From assembly GCF_007004545.3 (NCBI RefSeq), contig NZ_CP045503.2, forward strand, positions 186,001 through 250,000: a stretch of DNA of 64,000 nucleotides, given 5' to 3'. Positions 35,388 to 45,469 of this stretch are shown here, in pieces (the stretch's first letter is position 1; the number at the start of each line of letters is the position of its first letter). The DNA is from Shewanella eurypsychrophilus. GTDB taxonomy: Bacteria; Pseudomonadota; Gammaproteobacteria; Enterobacterales; Shewanellaceae. Below the pieces are notes generated by a model. The model was not told the origin of the DNA. It did not search any database and worked only from the letters and a program-made list of their open reading frames with translations. A program made the translations under genes and the position numbers.

Positions 35388-36449
35388 ATGTTTAAGAATA
35401 TCCTGATAACGCTCCTGGTGTTATTCAGTCTATCGCTGCAGGCCTTCACGGCTCAAGCTGCAGTGATCTTACAATATCATCATGTATCGGCAAGCACTCC
35501 CGCAATAACCAGTGTAACGCCGGTTCAATTTAAAGAGCAGATGCAATATTTGGCAGATAATGACTTTATCGTGATGCCCTTGTCTCAGGTTGTAGATGCG
35601 ATTAGAAACCAGCAACCGATAGCAGAAAATGCCATAGTGATCACTTTTGATGACGGGTATAAGAGTATTGCGAATACGGCGCATCCCATCTTAAAGGAAT
35701 ACGGTTATCCCTACACACTATTTGTCTCGGTTGAGCCTATTAAAGCTAAGTATAGCGAGATGATGAGTTGGGAAGAATTGATTCAGCTCTCGAAAGAGGG
35801 CGCTGAAATTGCTAATCATAGCTGGGGCCACGAGCACCTTATCCGTAAGTTAGCTGGAGAGTCTGAGTCTCAATGGTTAACGCGGATTGAAGCCAATATT
35901 CTCAAGACTGAAGCTGAAATCAAACAAGCCACAGGTCAAAATCATAAGATGTTGGCCTATCCCTACGGCGAGTATAATCAGGCGATAGAAACCATGCTAA
36001 GTCGCCACGGTTTCGTTGGTTTAGGCCAGCAATCTGGTGCAGCTGGCGCCTATTCTCCTATCACTGCTTTGCCGAGATTCCCCGTTGCTGGAGTCTATGC
36101 TGATTTATCTAGCCTGAAAGTAAAAATGCATAGCTTAAATATGCCAGTAGTTTCAATGACACCTAGAGATCCTGAATTAAAAGAGGGTCATTGGCGTCCG
36201 GAATTAAAGGTGACGTTAGATATGAGTGACATCTATCCCCACCAGTTGATGTGTTTTATACAGGGGCAAGGTGCCAAGAAGCCACTTTGGTTGAGCGAAA
36301 CTGAGTTCTCGGTCAGAGCAGAATTAGATCTTCCACCCGGAAGGTCTCGCTATAACTGTACGGCACCGAGTAAAAGCCAAACTGGCTATTACTGGTTTTC
36401 ACAAGCTTGGGTCAGACCCAAAAATGACGGAACTTGGATAGAAGAATAG
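35388..36449 (+). CDS. Polysaccharide deacetylase family protein, exported
   Basis: 353 residues. Signal peptide (NILITLLVLFSLSLQAFTAQA), then a NodB-homology domain: VILQYHHVSASTPAITSVTP, the metal-binding motif ITFDDGYKS, and the second motif ANHSWGHEHL. These residues bind the metal and catalyse N-deacetylation of chitin-like or peptidoglycan sugars. The C-terminal 100 residues form an extra domain of unknown role containing three Cys. Exported or cell-surface in view of the signal. No glycan-synthesis genes are nearby, so the substrate is open. Confidence 0.86.
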   Translation: MFKNILITLLVLFSLSLQAFTAQAAVILQYHHVSASTPAITSVTPVQFKEQMQYLADNDFIVMPLSQVVDAIRNQQPIAENAIVITFDDGYKSIANTAHPILKEYGYPYTLFVSVEPIKAKYSEMMSWEELIQLSKEGAEIANHSWGHEHLIRKLAGESESQWLTRIEANILKTEAEIKQATGQNHKMLAYPYGEYNQAIETMLSRHGFVGLGQQSGAAGAYSPITALPRFPVAGVYADLSSLKVKMHSLNMPVVSMTPRDPELKEGHWRPELKVTLDMSDIYPHQLMCFIQGQGAKKPLWLSETEFSVRAELDLPPGRSRYNCTAPSKSQTGYYWFSQAWVRPKNDGTWIEE

Positions 36450-36462
36450 GCAAAGGTCTTTT

Positions 36463-36490
36463 AGTTCCTAGTTCCTAGGTTCTAGGAACT
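36463..36490. repeat. Heptamer units arranged as a hairpin
   Basis: TTCCTAG units in opposite orientations form a 9-bp stem (AGTTCCTAG / CTAGGAACT) followed by TATTTTATT. It lies between the convergent deacetylase and cheB and may act as a terminator. Confidence 0.6.
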
Positions 36491-36497
36491 TATTTTA

Positions 36498-37538
36498 TTA
36501 ACTCGCCTTGCTATTTTCTGCCTTCAACAGGAATAGTAGCTTTTGTGGGATCTTATCTAAGTGCATCTGTTCATGATGAGCATCTATCTCTACAGCTGCT
36601 CCAGGCATGCCCCAGACGACTGAACTCGCTTCATCCTGCGCTATGGTGTAAGAGCCATTCTGTTTCAAGTTGAGAAGGCCTTTAGCTCCATCTTTACCCA
36701 TACCAGTCAATATGATTCCGATAGTCGATTTAGCTGCGCACTGAGCAACGCTGTCAAATAGTACGTCGACGGAGGGCTTATGACGGTTAACTGGTTCGCT
36801 ATCTAGCAATTTAGTAAATAGTGAGCTGCCTTTGCGGACTACGATCATATGTTGATTGCCTGGTGCCAAGTAGGCGGTACCCGCTTTGAGTAATTCGCCT
36901 CCTTGAGCTTCGATAACTTTCATTACACAGTGGCTATCTAAGCGTTTGGCAAATGAGGCGCTAAAAGCGGCAGGTATGTGCTGGGCAATCACCACGGGTG
37001 GTGTGTTTGAAGGTAATCGAGTCAAAACGCTTTGAATCGCTTCAGTGCCGCCGGTTGAAGCACCTATAGCAATCAATCTGTTACTAAACATCACGCCGCT
37101 TAAAGGCTTATTGACAATGGGTTGTGTGGCTCTAGGGCGTACTTTACTTCTATAAGCTAGGCGCACCTTGTCGATTAGCTCTTGCTTATAGTGGACCAGT
37201 TGATTCGTAAGGTCGGATTTAGGTTTGGAAATAAAGTCTACGGCGCCGATTGAAAGTGCTTCTAATGTTACCGCAGCGCCTTTGGCCGTGAGTGTTGAGA
37301 CCATGATCACAGGCATGGGCCTAAGTTTCATTATATTTCTAAGGAAAGCGATACCATCCATCTTGGGCATTTCGATATCTAAAGTTAAAACATCGGGATT
37401 GAACTTTTTAATCAGATCTCGTGCTTCATAAGGATCTTCTGCCGTTGCGATAACCTTGATGTCATCGGCATCATTTAATAAATGGCTTAGCAATTGCCTT
37501 ACCAGTGGTGAGTCATCGATCACTAACACATTAATCAT
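36498..37538 (-). CDS. cheB: Chemotaxis response regulator protein-glutamate methylesterase CheB
   Basis: 346 residues. Receiver domain (VLVIDDSPLVRQLL, phospho-Asp in VLTLDIEMPKMDG, Lys in FISKPKSD) joined to a methylesterase domain with its catalytic Ser (IGASTGGTEAI), His (VIAQHIPAAFS) and Asp (LTGMGKDGAKG). It demethylates and deamidates receptor glutamates/glutamines when phosphorylated by CheA. It is the last gene of the che operon, 62 bp after cheR; no cheD lies between or nearby. Confidence 0.95.
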   Translation of the reverse strand: MINVLVIDDSPLVRQLLSHLLNDADDIKVIATAEDPYEARDLIKKFNPDVLTLDIEMPKMDGIAFLRNIMKLRPMPVIMVSTLTAKGAAVTLEALSIGAVDFISKPKSDLTNQLVHYKQELIDKVRLAYRSKVRPRATQPIVNKPLSGVMFSNRLIAIGASTGGTEAIQSVLTRLPSNTPPVVIAQHIPAAFSASFAKRLDSHCVMKVIEAQGGELLKAGTAYLAPGNQHMIVVRKGSSLFTKLLDSEPVNRHKPSVDVLFDSVAQCAAKSTIGIILTGMGKDGAKGLLNLKQNGSYTIAQDEASSVVWGMPGAAVEIDAHHEQMHLDKIPQKLLFLLKAENSKAS

Positions 37539-37600
37539 AAGTTCATCCTTGTTATCTGTCTTGTACCTTAGTTAGATCTAATTGGTGCTCAATCCTTGTC

Positions 37601-38449
37601 TCAATAAGACATAACTAGCTTCTTTTCTTTATTTTTATCTGTATTTATCTTGGTGTGACCTCCTTGAAGAGGCTGGTACATGGTCTGACCTATTAGATCA
37701 AATTCATCGGATATATTGGTTAGCGTCTCACTGTGGCCGATGAAGAGTAGCCCGTCAGGCGCGAGTAGCTTCCTGAACTTGGCGATGATTTTTGCTTTTG
37801 TCTCATTATCAAAATAGATTAATACATTACGGCAGAATATGAGATCGAATGGCCCTGTCATGGGCCAGTTTTGCAGTAGGTTAAGCTGCTTGAAGTGGAT
37901 CATCTTCTGAATGCTCTGTTTAATCTGAATGCCAGCTTGATTCGACTGTATATATTTACTTCTATATTGTTGTGGCAGTCCTGTAGTGCTCTCTTCAGCA
38001 TACAAGCCCTTCGATGCCTTGCTGAGCACATTGGTATCTAGATCTGTGGCCAGTATTTTCAAGTCCCACTCCGCTCCGGAAAAATGTTCCGCTAGTGTCA
38101 TCGCAATACTGTAGGGTTCTTCTCCTGTCGAGCAAGCCGAAGACCAGACTCGTATGCGTTTGTTACGCCTCTTCTTCCATTGAGGTGAAACTTCTTCATT
38201 TAAATATTCGAAGTGATGCCCCTCTCTAAAGAAGGCGGTTAAATTGGTAGTTAGTGCGTTAACAAAGCTAACCAGCTCACTGGGCTCATTTTGAACTCTA
38301 AGGCAATATTGGGAAAAGTTCTTTAATCCTAACTGACGCAGACGACGACTCAATCTGGAGTAAACCATGTGTTTTTTTCTGGCTGGGAGAACAATACCTG
38401 TTTCCTCATAGGCAAGACTTTGAATAAAATCAAAGTCTGCTTGTGTCAT
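37601..38449 (-). CDS. cheR: Chemotaxis protein methyltransferase CheR
   Basis: 282 residues from ATG 38449, chosen because an AGGAG lies 7 nt upstream and the family begins here (MTQADFDFIQSLAYEETGIV); the frame runs open to 38548. N-terminal helical domain, then the SAM-binding domain with RVWSSACSTGEEPYSIAM and the catalytic core LIFCRNVLIYFD. It methylates glutamates on receptors. The neighbouring receptor carries a C-terminal xWxxF tail that can recruit this enzyme. Confidence 0.95.
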   Translation of the reverse strand: MTQADFDFIQSLAYEETGIVLPARKKHMVYSRLSRRLRQLGLKNFSQYCLRVQNEPSELVSFVNALTTNLTAFFREGHHFEYLNEEVSPQWKKRRNKRIRVWSSACSTGEEPYSIAMTLAEHFSGAEWDLKILATDLDTNVLSKASKGLYAEESTTGLPQQYRSKYIQSNQAGIQIKQSIQKMIHFKQLNLLQNWPMTGPFDLIFCRNVLIYFDNETKAKIIAKFRKLLAPDGLLFIGHSETLTNISDEFDLIGQTMYQPLQGGHTKINTDKNKEKKLVMSY

Positions 38450-38610
38450 AGAAAACTCCTTTTCATCTATGATTTCCAATGTTGTTAACTCCTGTTGATT
38501 TAGTGGATGTATTAGGCTGTGTTGTAGATATGCTAGTTGAACAAGCATAGGCAGACTTTGAATTAAAACAAAGCCTGCCTATGTCAAAAGCTTCTATCTA
38601 CCTCGAGTCG

Positions 38611-41600
38611 CTAAAACTCGTTCCACTCCTCTTTGCTGATACTCAAGTTACCGTGACTATCTCCCGAGACTAGCGCCAGTGGCGCCGATGCCATACCCGA
38701 TGTTTTAAGCTCATCAGTCTGGAAGAAGCCAAGCTGGGTTTTCATATTTCTAGCTTGGTCTGCCATGGCTTCACCAGCTGCCGAGACTTGTTCTACCAGA
38801 GCGGCATTTTGTTGGGTCATCTCATCCATCTGAGAGATGGCCTTATTGACCTCTTGAATACCGGAAGACTGCTGATCTGAGGCGATACTTATCTGACTAA
38901 TCATGTCGGCCACTTTTGTCACAGCTTGTACTATGTCTTCAAGCGTCTCACCTGACTGATTCACTAACTGAGTGCCATCAGTAACCTTGCCTACACTGTC
39001 GCGAATGAGCTCTTTAATCTCCTTAGCTGCGCCCGCGCTTCGCTGGGCAAGATTACGAACTTCGCCAGCAACCACTGCAAACCCTCGTCCTTGCTCACCG
39101 GCTCGTGCAGCCTCTACTGCAGCGTTGAGTGCGAGTAAGTTAGTTTGGAAAGCAATTTCGTCGATGACACCTATGATGTCCGAGATACGCTTACTGGAAT
39201 CGTTAATCGCTTCCATGGCTGTGACAGCCTGCTCTACGACCTTACCACCATGTTCAGCCTTAGAATTCGCTTGCTGAGCCAACTCATTGGCTAATGTGGC
39301 GTTTTGAGCGCTCTGGGTGACTGTTGCAGTCATCTCCTCCATGCTTGATGCCGTTTCTTCCAAGGATGCTGCTTGCTCTTCGGTTCGCTGACTGAGATCT
39401 GCGTTGCCCTGGGCTATCTCTTCGGCGCCGCTAGTCACCGTATTGGCCGACTCGTTGATGCCGCCTAAGACCTCGGTGAGTCTGGATACGGTCGCATTGG
39501 CATCTGTCTGTAGCTTACCGAATTGACCTTCGTATTCGCCGTTGATCTGACGGGTTAGATCTCCCTTGGCTAAGCCGTCGAACATGTTAACCACATCCGA
39601 GATAACGTTATCTGCGATACCCACTAAGCGATTAAGGCCGTTAGAGAGGTTGAGGAAGAAGCCGTCCTTACCTTCGGTGGAGACTCTATGACTTAAGTCA
39701 CCAGCTGCTGCAGACGAAATGATGGTATCTATTTCATGCTCGATAGCGACCTCTGCGGTGCGATCGGTCCATTCGACGACTGTGCCTATGCGCTCGCCAT
39801 TGTCATCCTTGATGGGGTTAGCCACCACCTTGAAGGTGCGTCCTCCGACTAATAGCTGGCTCGAGTAGGTGGAGGTGAGTCCACCTAGTAGGCCTCGTTG
39901 ATGGGCCGGATTCTTATGGAAGTCATCGATATTGACCCCCATAAGGTTATTGGAATCGAAATTAGGCAGATCTTTGACTATATCGGCTTGTGCATTTCTG
40001 AACATGTTGCCTACGGCGTTGTTCATATAGATGATGTTAAGATCGGCATCTGCCACCATGGTATTGGCTGAGACATTGTCCAATGCCTGCTTGATGCGGG
40101 CATTTTCTGCTGCTAGCTGTTGCTGTTCGGCTTCACGGGCTAACTTGACGGTCAAATCTTGCCACTCGACAACTGTGCCGGTTCGCTCGCCATTATCGAA
40201 CACTGGGGTGGCGATCAGACCGAAGGTGAGGCCCGACACTTCTATGTTGGTCTCGAAGGTTTCAGTGAGCCTATCTAACATGCCGCGTTGATGAGCCGGT
40301 TTCTTATGGAATATATCGATATTACTTCCCATCAGAGTGCGCATGTCGAAGCGACTCAGGCTCTTCTTCAGGGTCTTCTCATTCTCGCCGAGCATTTCGT
40401 TGAGTGATTCGTTGAAGTAGATGATGTTGTAGTCCGCATCGGCCATCATCACATTTGCCTTACATACATCCAGCGCCTGCTTGATACGACCGGTTTCAGC
40501 GGCTTGTTGTTGCTCCTCTTTCTCTTTCGCTAGCTTAGCGGTGACATCTTGCCACTCGACCACTGTTCCGCTTCGCTGACCGTTATCGAAAACCGGGGTG
40601 GCGATGAGCTCAAAGGTGAGTCCAGACACTTCTATGCTGGTTTCGTAAGTGCTAGTGAGTTTGTCTAGCATGCCTCTCTGATGTGCTGGATTCTTATGGA
40701 AGATGTCTATGTTAGTGCCCATAAGGGTCTTCATATCGAACTTAGCGAGGCTCTGCTGTAGGGTGCGTTCATTCTCGCTGAGCATTTCGTTGAGTGACTC
40801 GTTGAGGTAGATGATGTTGTAATCTGCATCGGCCATCATCACGTTGGCTTTACATACGTCTAATGCTTGCTTGATGCGTCCCGTATCCGCGGCTTGTTGT
40901 TGCTCCTCTTTCTCTTTCGCTAGCTTAGCCGTGATGTCTTGCCATTCGACCACGGTCCCGGTACGTACATCGTTGTCAAATACTGGCGTGGCGATTAAGT
41001 CGAAGGTGAGCCCAGATACTTCGATGCAGGTTGCATAGGTACTTGTCAGTCTGTCTAGCATGCCACGCTGATGAGCAGGGTTTTTATGGAAAATATCGAT
41101 ATTAGCTCCCAGTAGGGTCTTCATATCGAAGCTTCTAAGCTCCTGCTGTAGCGTCTTCTCATTCTCGCTGAGCATCTCGGTGAGTGAGTCGTTGAAATAG
41201 ATGATATTGTAATCGGCATCGGCCATCATCACATTGGCTTTACACACATCAAGTGCCTGCTTGACGCGTCCGGTTTCTGCTGCTTGCTTCTGATCTTCTT
41301 TCTCTTGCGCAAGCTTGTCGGTAATGTCCTCCCATTCGACAACGGTTCCCATTCGGACGCCATTGTTGAAAATAGGGTTAGCAATTAAGCTAAAGTTAAG
41401 CCCAGCGACCTCAATGCTTGTCTCATAGGTAGTCGTTAAACCTTCTAGCATACGTCTCTGGTGATCTGGATTCTTATGGAAAATATCAATATTTTGTCCG
41501 ACTAACTTTTTCACATCGAAGCTGACTAGAGCAGATTTTAGGGTTTGCTCATTCTTGCTTAGCATGACATTGACTGAGTCATTAAGGTAAGTGATGTTGT

Positions 41601-41982
41601 TATCGGCATCAGCCATCATGACGTTGGCATTACAGATATCTAATGCCTTTAGCGAGGTCTCATCTTGTTGCTGCTTTAGGTGTCGCTCTTCAAATCGATT
41701 GGTGATCAACTCCCAACCAGGAAGTGATAGATCTGAAAATTTAGGAGCTTCATTGCTCACCAGAGCACCGCTTATCTCACTAAATGCTTGGCTCAATAGC
41801 TTGCTTAATTGGTTAAATTTATAAACGCCGGCGGCGAAAAGTGCGATTGCAAGAATCTGAGTCGCTGCTATCCAGCTTCCAGGTTGTCCCGCAAATGTTA
41901 ATCCTAACGCAATAAGGCTTACCACCAATCCGGCAACTGGCAAGCTGTTTACATTAGTTAAATTGGAGTTTTGTGCTTCCAT
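38611..41982 (-). CDS. Chemoreceptor with five tandem PAS units and an xWxxF tail
   Basis: 1123 residues. Two close membrane helices (about residues 15-52) with almost no periplasmic loop, then five PAS-like units of exactly 130 residues each (markers M(M/V)ADAD near residues 124, 254, 384, 514, 644), each with (I/M)YxNxxxxxM and a FHK(N/K)PxHQR segment. A HAMP region (about 745-850) and the signalling hairpin with [20 protein letters not shown] follow. The last residues are EEWNEF, fitting the xWxxF pentapeptide that binds CheR/CheB. The layout suggests sensing of an internal cue (redox, energy or a small ligand); no haem or flavin residue can be assigned. Confidence 0.92.
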   Translation of the reverse strand: MEAQNSNLTNVNSLPVAGLVVSLIALGLTFAGQPGSWIAATQILAIALFAAGVYKFNQLSKLLSQAFSEISGALVSNEAPKFSDLSLPGWELITNRFEERHLKQQQDETSLKALDICNANVMMADADNNITYLNDSVNVMLSKNEQTLKSALVSFDVKKLVGQNIDIFHKNPDHQRRMLEGLTTTYETSIEVAGLNFSLIANPIFNNGVRMGTVVEWEDITDKLAQEKEDQKQAAETGRVKQALDVCKANVMMADADYNIIYFNDSLTEMLSENEKTLQQELRSFDMKTLLGANIDIFHKNPAHQRGMLDRLTSTYATCIEVSGLTFDLIATPVFDNDVRTGTVVEWQDITAKLAKEKEEQQQAADTGRIKQALDVCKANVMMADADYNIIYLNESLNEMLSENERTLQQSLAKFDMKTLMGTNIDIFHKNPAHQRGMLDKLTSTYETSIEVSGLTFELIATPVFDNGQRSGTVVEWQDVTAKLAKEKEEQQQAAETGRIKQALDVCKANVMMADADYNIIYFNESLNEMLGENEKTLKKSLSRFDMRTLMGSNIDIFHKKPAHQRGMLDRLTETFETNIEVSGLTFGLIATPVFDNGERTGTVVEWQDLTVKLAREAEQQQLAAENARIKQALDNVSANTMVADADLNIIYMNNAVGNMFRNAQADIVKDLPNFDSNNLMGVNIDDFHKNPAHQRGLLGGLTSTYSSQLLVGGRTFKVVANPIKDDNGERIGTVVEWTDRTAEVAIEHEIDTIISSAAAGDLSHRVSTEGKDGFFLNLSNGLNRLVGIADNVISDVVNMFDGLAKGDLTRQINGEYEGQFGKLQTDANATVSRLTEVLGGINESANTVTSGAEEIAQGNADLSQRTEEQAASLEETASSMEEMTATVTQSAQNATLANELAQQANSKAEHGGKVVEQAVTAMEAINDSSKRISDIIGVIDEIAFQTNLLALNAAVEAARAGEQGRGFAVVAGEVRNLAQRSAGAAKEIKELIRDSVGKVTDGTQLVNQSGETLEDIVQAVTKVADMISQISIASDQQSSGIQEVNKAISQMDEMTQQNAALVEQVSAAGEAMADQARNMKTQLGFFQTDELKTSGMASAPLALVSGDSHGNLSISKEEWNEF

Positions 41983-42006
41983 TCGTGTTTCCTCAGTGTT
42001 ACCAGT

Positions 42007-42582
42007 TTATGCATTAACAGCTTGCTGCTGGTGGGTATCAAGCGTATTGATTAAGTTAGAGAGTTGCTCTGCTTCAGGTAAGACTTCACTACCCAGTAAT
42101 TTATTGATATCAAGCAAAATAACCATCTTCTCACCAACATTGGTTAGTCCTTTAATAAAGGTAAGATCTGTATCCTCACCAAAATGAGGTGCATCACGTA
42201 CATCGACATTATTGACGCTGAATACATCCGATACCGCATCGACGACTATGCCTATGACCTTATGCTCTTCTGCTATGGCGACCTTGACCACTATGACCAC
42301 AGTAGTGGCACCATAATCCAAGACCTCTATGCCGAAGCGTTGGCGGAGGTCTATGATGGGAACTATGGTGCCCCGCAGATTAATCACCCCCTTCACATGA
42401 CTCGGTGCATTGGGGATCACTGTGGTGGGCTCCCACCCCCGGATCTCTTGCACCGATAGTATTTCGACTCCGTATTCTTCGTTGGCCATAATAAAGGTCA
42501 GATACTGCTGACTGTCTTCATCGAGATCTTGCTTCATCCCCTGATCAAGTTGGGGCTGCATCTTTTGAGTTTGCTCTGTCAT
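42007..42582 (-). CDS. cheW: Chemotaxis coupling protein CheW
   Basis: About 191 residues, one CheW domain (YLTFIMANEEYGVEILSVQE, GVINLRGTIVPIIDLRQRFG, FSVNNVDV). CheW links receptors to CheA. I prefer the ATG at 42582, which has GGAGC upstream, to the ATG at 42597, whose GGA is only 2-3 nt away; either is possible. It lies 24 bp upstream of the receptor gene. Confidence 0.93.
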   Translation of the reverse strand: MTEQTQKMQPQLDQGMKQDLDEDSQQYLTFIMANEEYGVEILSVQEIRGWEPTTVIPNAPSHVKGVINLRGTIVPIIDLRQRFGIEVLDYGATTVVIVVKVAIAEEHKVIGIVVDAVSDVFSVNNVDVRDAPHFGEDTDLTFIKGLTNVGEKMVILLDINKLLGSEVLPEAEQLSNLINTLDTHQQQAVNA

Positions 42583-42650
42583 TGCTCCAGGCTCCATCTT
42601 CCTTAATTTAAAATTTTCATCGCGAGTTAGCGTGTTAATTCTTAGCCTTG

Positions 42651-44756
42651 TTAGGCTGCGTGTTCCTTCATATTGGTAATGCCGGCCATGCTCACTAATC
42701 CGGTAACATCTATGATGAGAGCAACCGTGCCATCACCGAGAATCGTGGCGCCTGATACGCCTGGGACCCGGTTGTAGTTATCTTCCAGGCTCTTGATCAC
42801 AACCTGTTGTTGTGACAATAGCTCATCTACAAGTAGGCCTATTTTTTCATTATTTGAATCGACTACCATTACCAGGCCATCTTTGATCTCGCTGGCATCG
42901 GATTTGTGGCAAAACTCTTGATAGACCTTGATCACTGGTAGGTACTCATCTCGTAGGCTTATCAATTCGTGGCCATCACTGAGACGATTAATCTTATTCG
43001 GTTCGACCTGTAGTGACTCGTGAATGGAAACAAGAGGAACCACGTATGTATGGGATCCGACTCTGACTAATTGACCATCTAGAATTGCTAGGGTGAGAGG
43101 TAATCTAATGGTAAAACGACTGCCTTTGTCTTGGGTTGACTTGAGCTCTATGGTGCCATTGAGCTCGTTAATATTACGCCTCACAACATCCATACCCACA
43201 CCTCGACCAGACAGATCAGAAACAGCATCAGCAGTGGAAAATCCAGGTTTGAAAATAAGCTGGTGAATGGCTTCTACACTTAGCTCTTCATCTTCGGCAA
43301 CCAGACCTTTATCTCTGGCTTTCTCAAGGATTCTGTCGGTATTGAGTCCTGCTCCATCGTCGATAATTTCAATGATGATACTTCCTCCCTGATGGAAGGC
43401 ATTGAGTGTGATAGTGCCGATTTCTGATTTGCCCTTGGCGAGGCGTTCTTCCGGAGTTTCTAGGCCGTGATCCAGTGAGTTACGGACTAGATGAACCATA
43501 GGATCGACAATTTTCTCCATCACCGTTTTATCGAGCTCGGTATCTTCACCTTTTAGAACTAACTCGACTTTTTTATTCAGCTGCTGGCCGATATCACGTA
43601 CGAGTCGCGGAAATCTATTGAAAGCGAAGCTGATGGGGAGCATACGGATCTGCATGACGCTCTCTTGCAGATCTCGAGTATGGGTGGCGAGTTGTTCCAG
43701 TCCTTGCTTGAGTGATATGAGTGACTCTTCGTCTATCTCATCCTGTTGACCTATCTGGCCAAGCATGGCTTGGGTGATAACCAGTTCGCCTACCATATTT
43801 ATCAGTAGATCTATTTTGTCTATGCTGACACGAATAGAACTGGTTTCGGGTGTTTTAGCCTGTGAGACCGCTTTAGGTTTAGGTGCTTGGCTCGTTGCTA
43901 TGGCGCCATCAACTTGATTATCTTCACTGTTATTCTGGGCATCTTCGCTCCCTAGCTGCGCTTGAGGAATAGACTCCTCGTCCGTTTGTATGAGAGAGGT
44001 CTCATCGTTATCTTGCTCAGCACTGTCATTCACAGCCGGGGTAGAGGAATAACTGATGATGCACTCGTCCTCAACCCATTCAAAAACCTCTTCGAGTCGC
44101 TTGAGGGGCTGCTCAGTAATGAGTTCAAGCTGCCAGCTTAAGTAGCATGCTTCTGGATCTATATCTTCAAAATCTGGTGAATTACACTCGGCTAAATTAA
44201 CGGTTAGCTCACCCAGTTGTCTGAGTTCGTTGAACATCAGAGCGGGGTCGTTACCGCACCTTAAGATATCTATCCCTGCCTGAAAATCGATAGTCCAACG
44301 GGTTAGACTCGATGATTCTTCAGTTACCACATCGTCGACAGGCTCAGTTTCTCTAGATGGCTTGTTACCCTTTTCGATCTCAAGGGTAAATTGTTTCTCA
44401 AGTTGTTCTAATAACGGATCATTGAAGTCAATTTTTCGCATTAATGCATCAAACATATTGCGTAACAAATCGACTGAAAGCAGTAGCATGTCCTGATGTT
44501 CGCTAGTCATCTGTCTACGCCCATCGCGGATCTCATCGAGTAACGTTTCTAGCAGGTGAGTGTATTTAGCGACCTGATTGAAACCAAAGGTCGCGCTACC
44601 GCCCTTGATAGAGTGAGCAGCTCGAAAAATGGTATTGATGGCTTCATCATCGGGGTTATTGACGTCGAGATTAAGTAGCTCAGACTCCATGGCGTCTAAG
44701 CCTTCGAGGCTCTCTTCGAAGAAAACCTGGCTGAATTGACTGAGATCGATTTCCAT
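42651..44756 (-). CDS. cheA: Chemotaxis histidine kinase CheA
   Basis: 701 residues. N-terminal Hpt domain with phospho-His (FRAAHSIKGGSATFGF), a second module (residues about 150-240, WTIDFQAGIDILRCGNDP) that may bind CheY, an acidic linker, dimerisation helices, the ATPase domain (VRNSLDHGLE, DDGAGLN, GRGVGMDVVRRN) and a C-terminal CheW-like regulatory domain. It phosphorylates the CheY and CheB of this operon. Order cheY-cheA-cheW-MCP-cheR-cheB is a self-contained signalling set. Confidence 0.95.
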   Translation of the reverse strand: MEIDLSQFSQVFFEESLEGLDAMESELLNLDVNNPDDEAINTIFRAAHSIKGGSATFGFNQVAKYTHLLETLLDEIRDGRRQMTSEHQDMLLLSVDLLRNMFDALMRKIDFNDPLLEQLEKQFTLEIEKGNKPSRETEPVDDVVTEESSSLTRWTIDFQAGIDILRCGNDPALMFNELRQLGELTVNLAECNSPDFEDIDPEACYLSWQLELITEQPLKRLEEVFEWVEDECIISYSSTPAVNDSAEQDNDETSLIQTDEESIPQAQLGSEDAQNNSEDNQVDGAIATSQAPKPKAVSQAKTPETSSIRVSIDKIDLLINMVGELVITQAMLGQIGQQDEIDEESLISLKQGLEQLATHTRDLQESVMQIRMLPISFAFNRFPRLVRDIGQQLNKKVELVLKGEDTELDKTVMEKIVDPMVHLVRNSLDHGLETPEERLAKGKSEIGTITLNAFHQGGSIIIEIIDDGAGLNTDRILEKARDKGLVAEDEELSVEAIHQLIFKPGFSTADAVSDLSGRGVGMDVVRRNINELNGTIELKSTQDKGSRFTIRLPLTLAILDGQLVRVGSHTYVVPLVSIHESLQVEPNKINRLSDGHELISLRDEYLPVIKVYQEFCHKSDASEIKDGLVMVVDSNNEKIGLLVDELLSQQQVVIKSLEDNYNRVPGVSGATILGDGTVALIIDVTGLVSMAGITNMKEHAA

Positions 44757-44795
44757 ATTAAATATCCGTTAGATCCATCTGATGAATTGGATTTT

Positions 44796-45158
44796 CTAGC
44801 CAAGTACTTTACGTACTGTCGCAAGTAATTGGTCTGGGTTGAAAGGCTTTACTATCCAGCCTGTGGCACCAGCAGAACGACCCTCTTGTTTCTTTTCTGT
44901 CCCTGACTCAGTGGTCAGCATTAACAGAGGAGTAAACTTATAACTGGGTAAAGTTCGTAAGTTTCTTATCAGAGTTAGGCCGTCCATGATGGGCATGTTG
45001 ACATCTGAAATGACGAGGTCATATTCACCTTTTTGGGCCACTTTTAAGGCTTCGTCTCCATTACACGCCTCTGTGACGTCGAAGCCTGCTGTTTTCAGAG
45101 TGAAGCCGACCATTTGACGCATAGAGGCCGAATCATCAACTGCGAGTATTTTTTTCAT
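44796..45158 (-). CDS. cheY: CheY-type response regulator
   Basis: 120-residue single receiver domain. Acidic pair (ILAVDDSASMRQMV), phospho-Asp (DLVISDVNMPIMDG), Thr (LMLTTESGTEKK) and Lys (WIVKPFNPDQL) are all present. With CheA downstream it is the likely output of this pathway; whether it acts on flagellar motors or another target cannot be read. Its ATG overlaps the STAS gene's stop by 4 bp (ATGA), indicating translational coupling. Confidence 0.92.
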   Translation of the reverse strand: MKKILAVDDSASMRQMVGFTLKTAGFDVTEACNGDEALKVAQKGEYDLVISDVNMPIMDGLTLIRNLRTLPSYKFTPLLMLTTESGTEKKQEGRSAGATGWIVKPFNPDQLLATVRKVLG

Positions 45159-45469
45159 AGGACCTTTTCCTCATTCTGATCGGCTTGTTGCTCTGGGTTC
45201 GCTAATTCTGAAATAGTAATACCCAGTTTGTTTAAATCAGTTCTAAGTTCCGGCTGACAGTTAAGCCAGTCGATTTTGAAAGAGCGGGATTCGCAAGTTT
45301 GGGAGAATAGATAGAGAAGCTGAGCTCCGGCGGTGTCAACCCTAGACAATTCACTGGCATCGATATGCAGTTGCTCGTCATGGGTTAATAACTTTGAAAG
45401 TTGTGCGAATATTGGCTGTATATTTCGAATTGTTAATTCAGAATCTAATTTAATTGTATGTTCCGACAT
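45155..45469 (-). CDS. STAS-domain protein at the head of the che operon
   Basis: 104 residues, a single STAS domain of the anti-anti-sigma type. The phospho-site loop reads LSRVDTAGAQLLYLF; Thr stands where SpoIIAA-type proteins have Ser. The domain may be phosphorylated by a kinase or bind an anti-sigma-like partner; neither is in the window. It is the first gene of the chemotaxis operon and coupled to cheY by a 4-bp overlap, which suggests it modulates this pathway. Confidence 0.82.
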   Translation of the reverse strand: MSEHTIKLDSELTIRNIQPIFAQLSKLLTHDEQLHIDASELSRVDTAGAQLLYLFSQTCESRSFKIDWLNCQPELRTDLNKLGITISELANPEQQADQNEEKVL

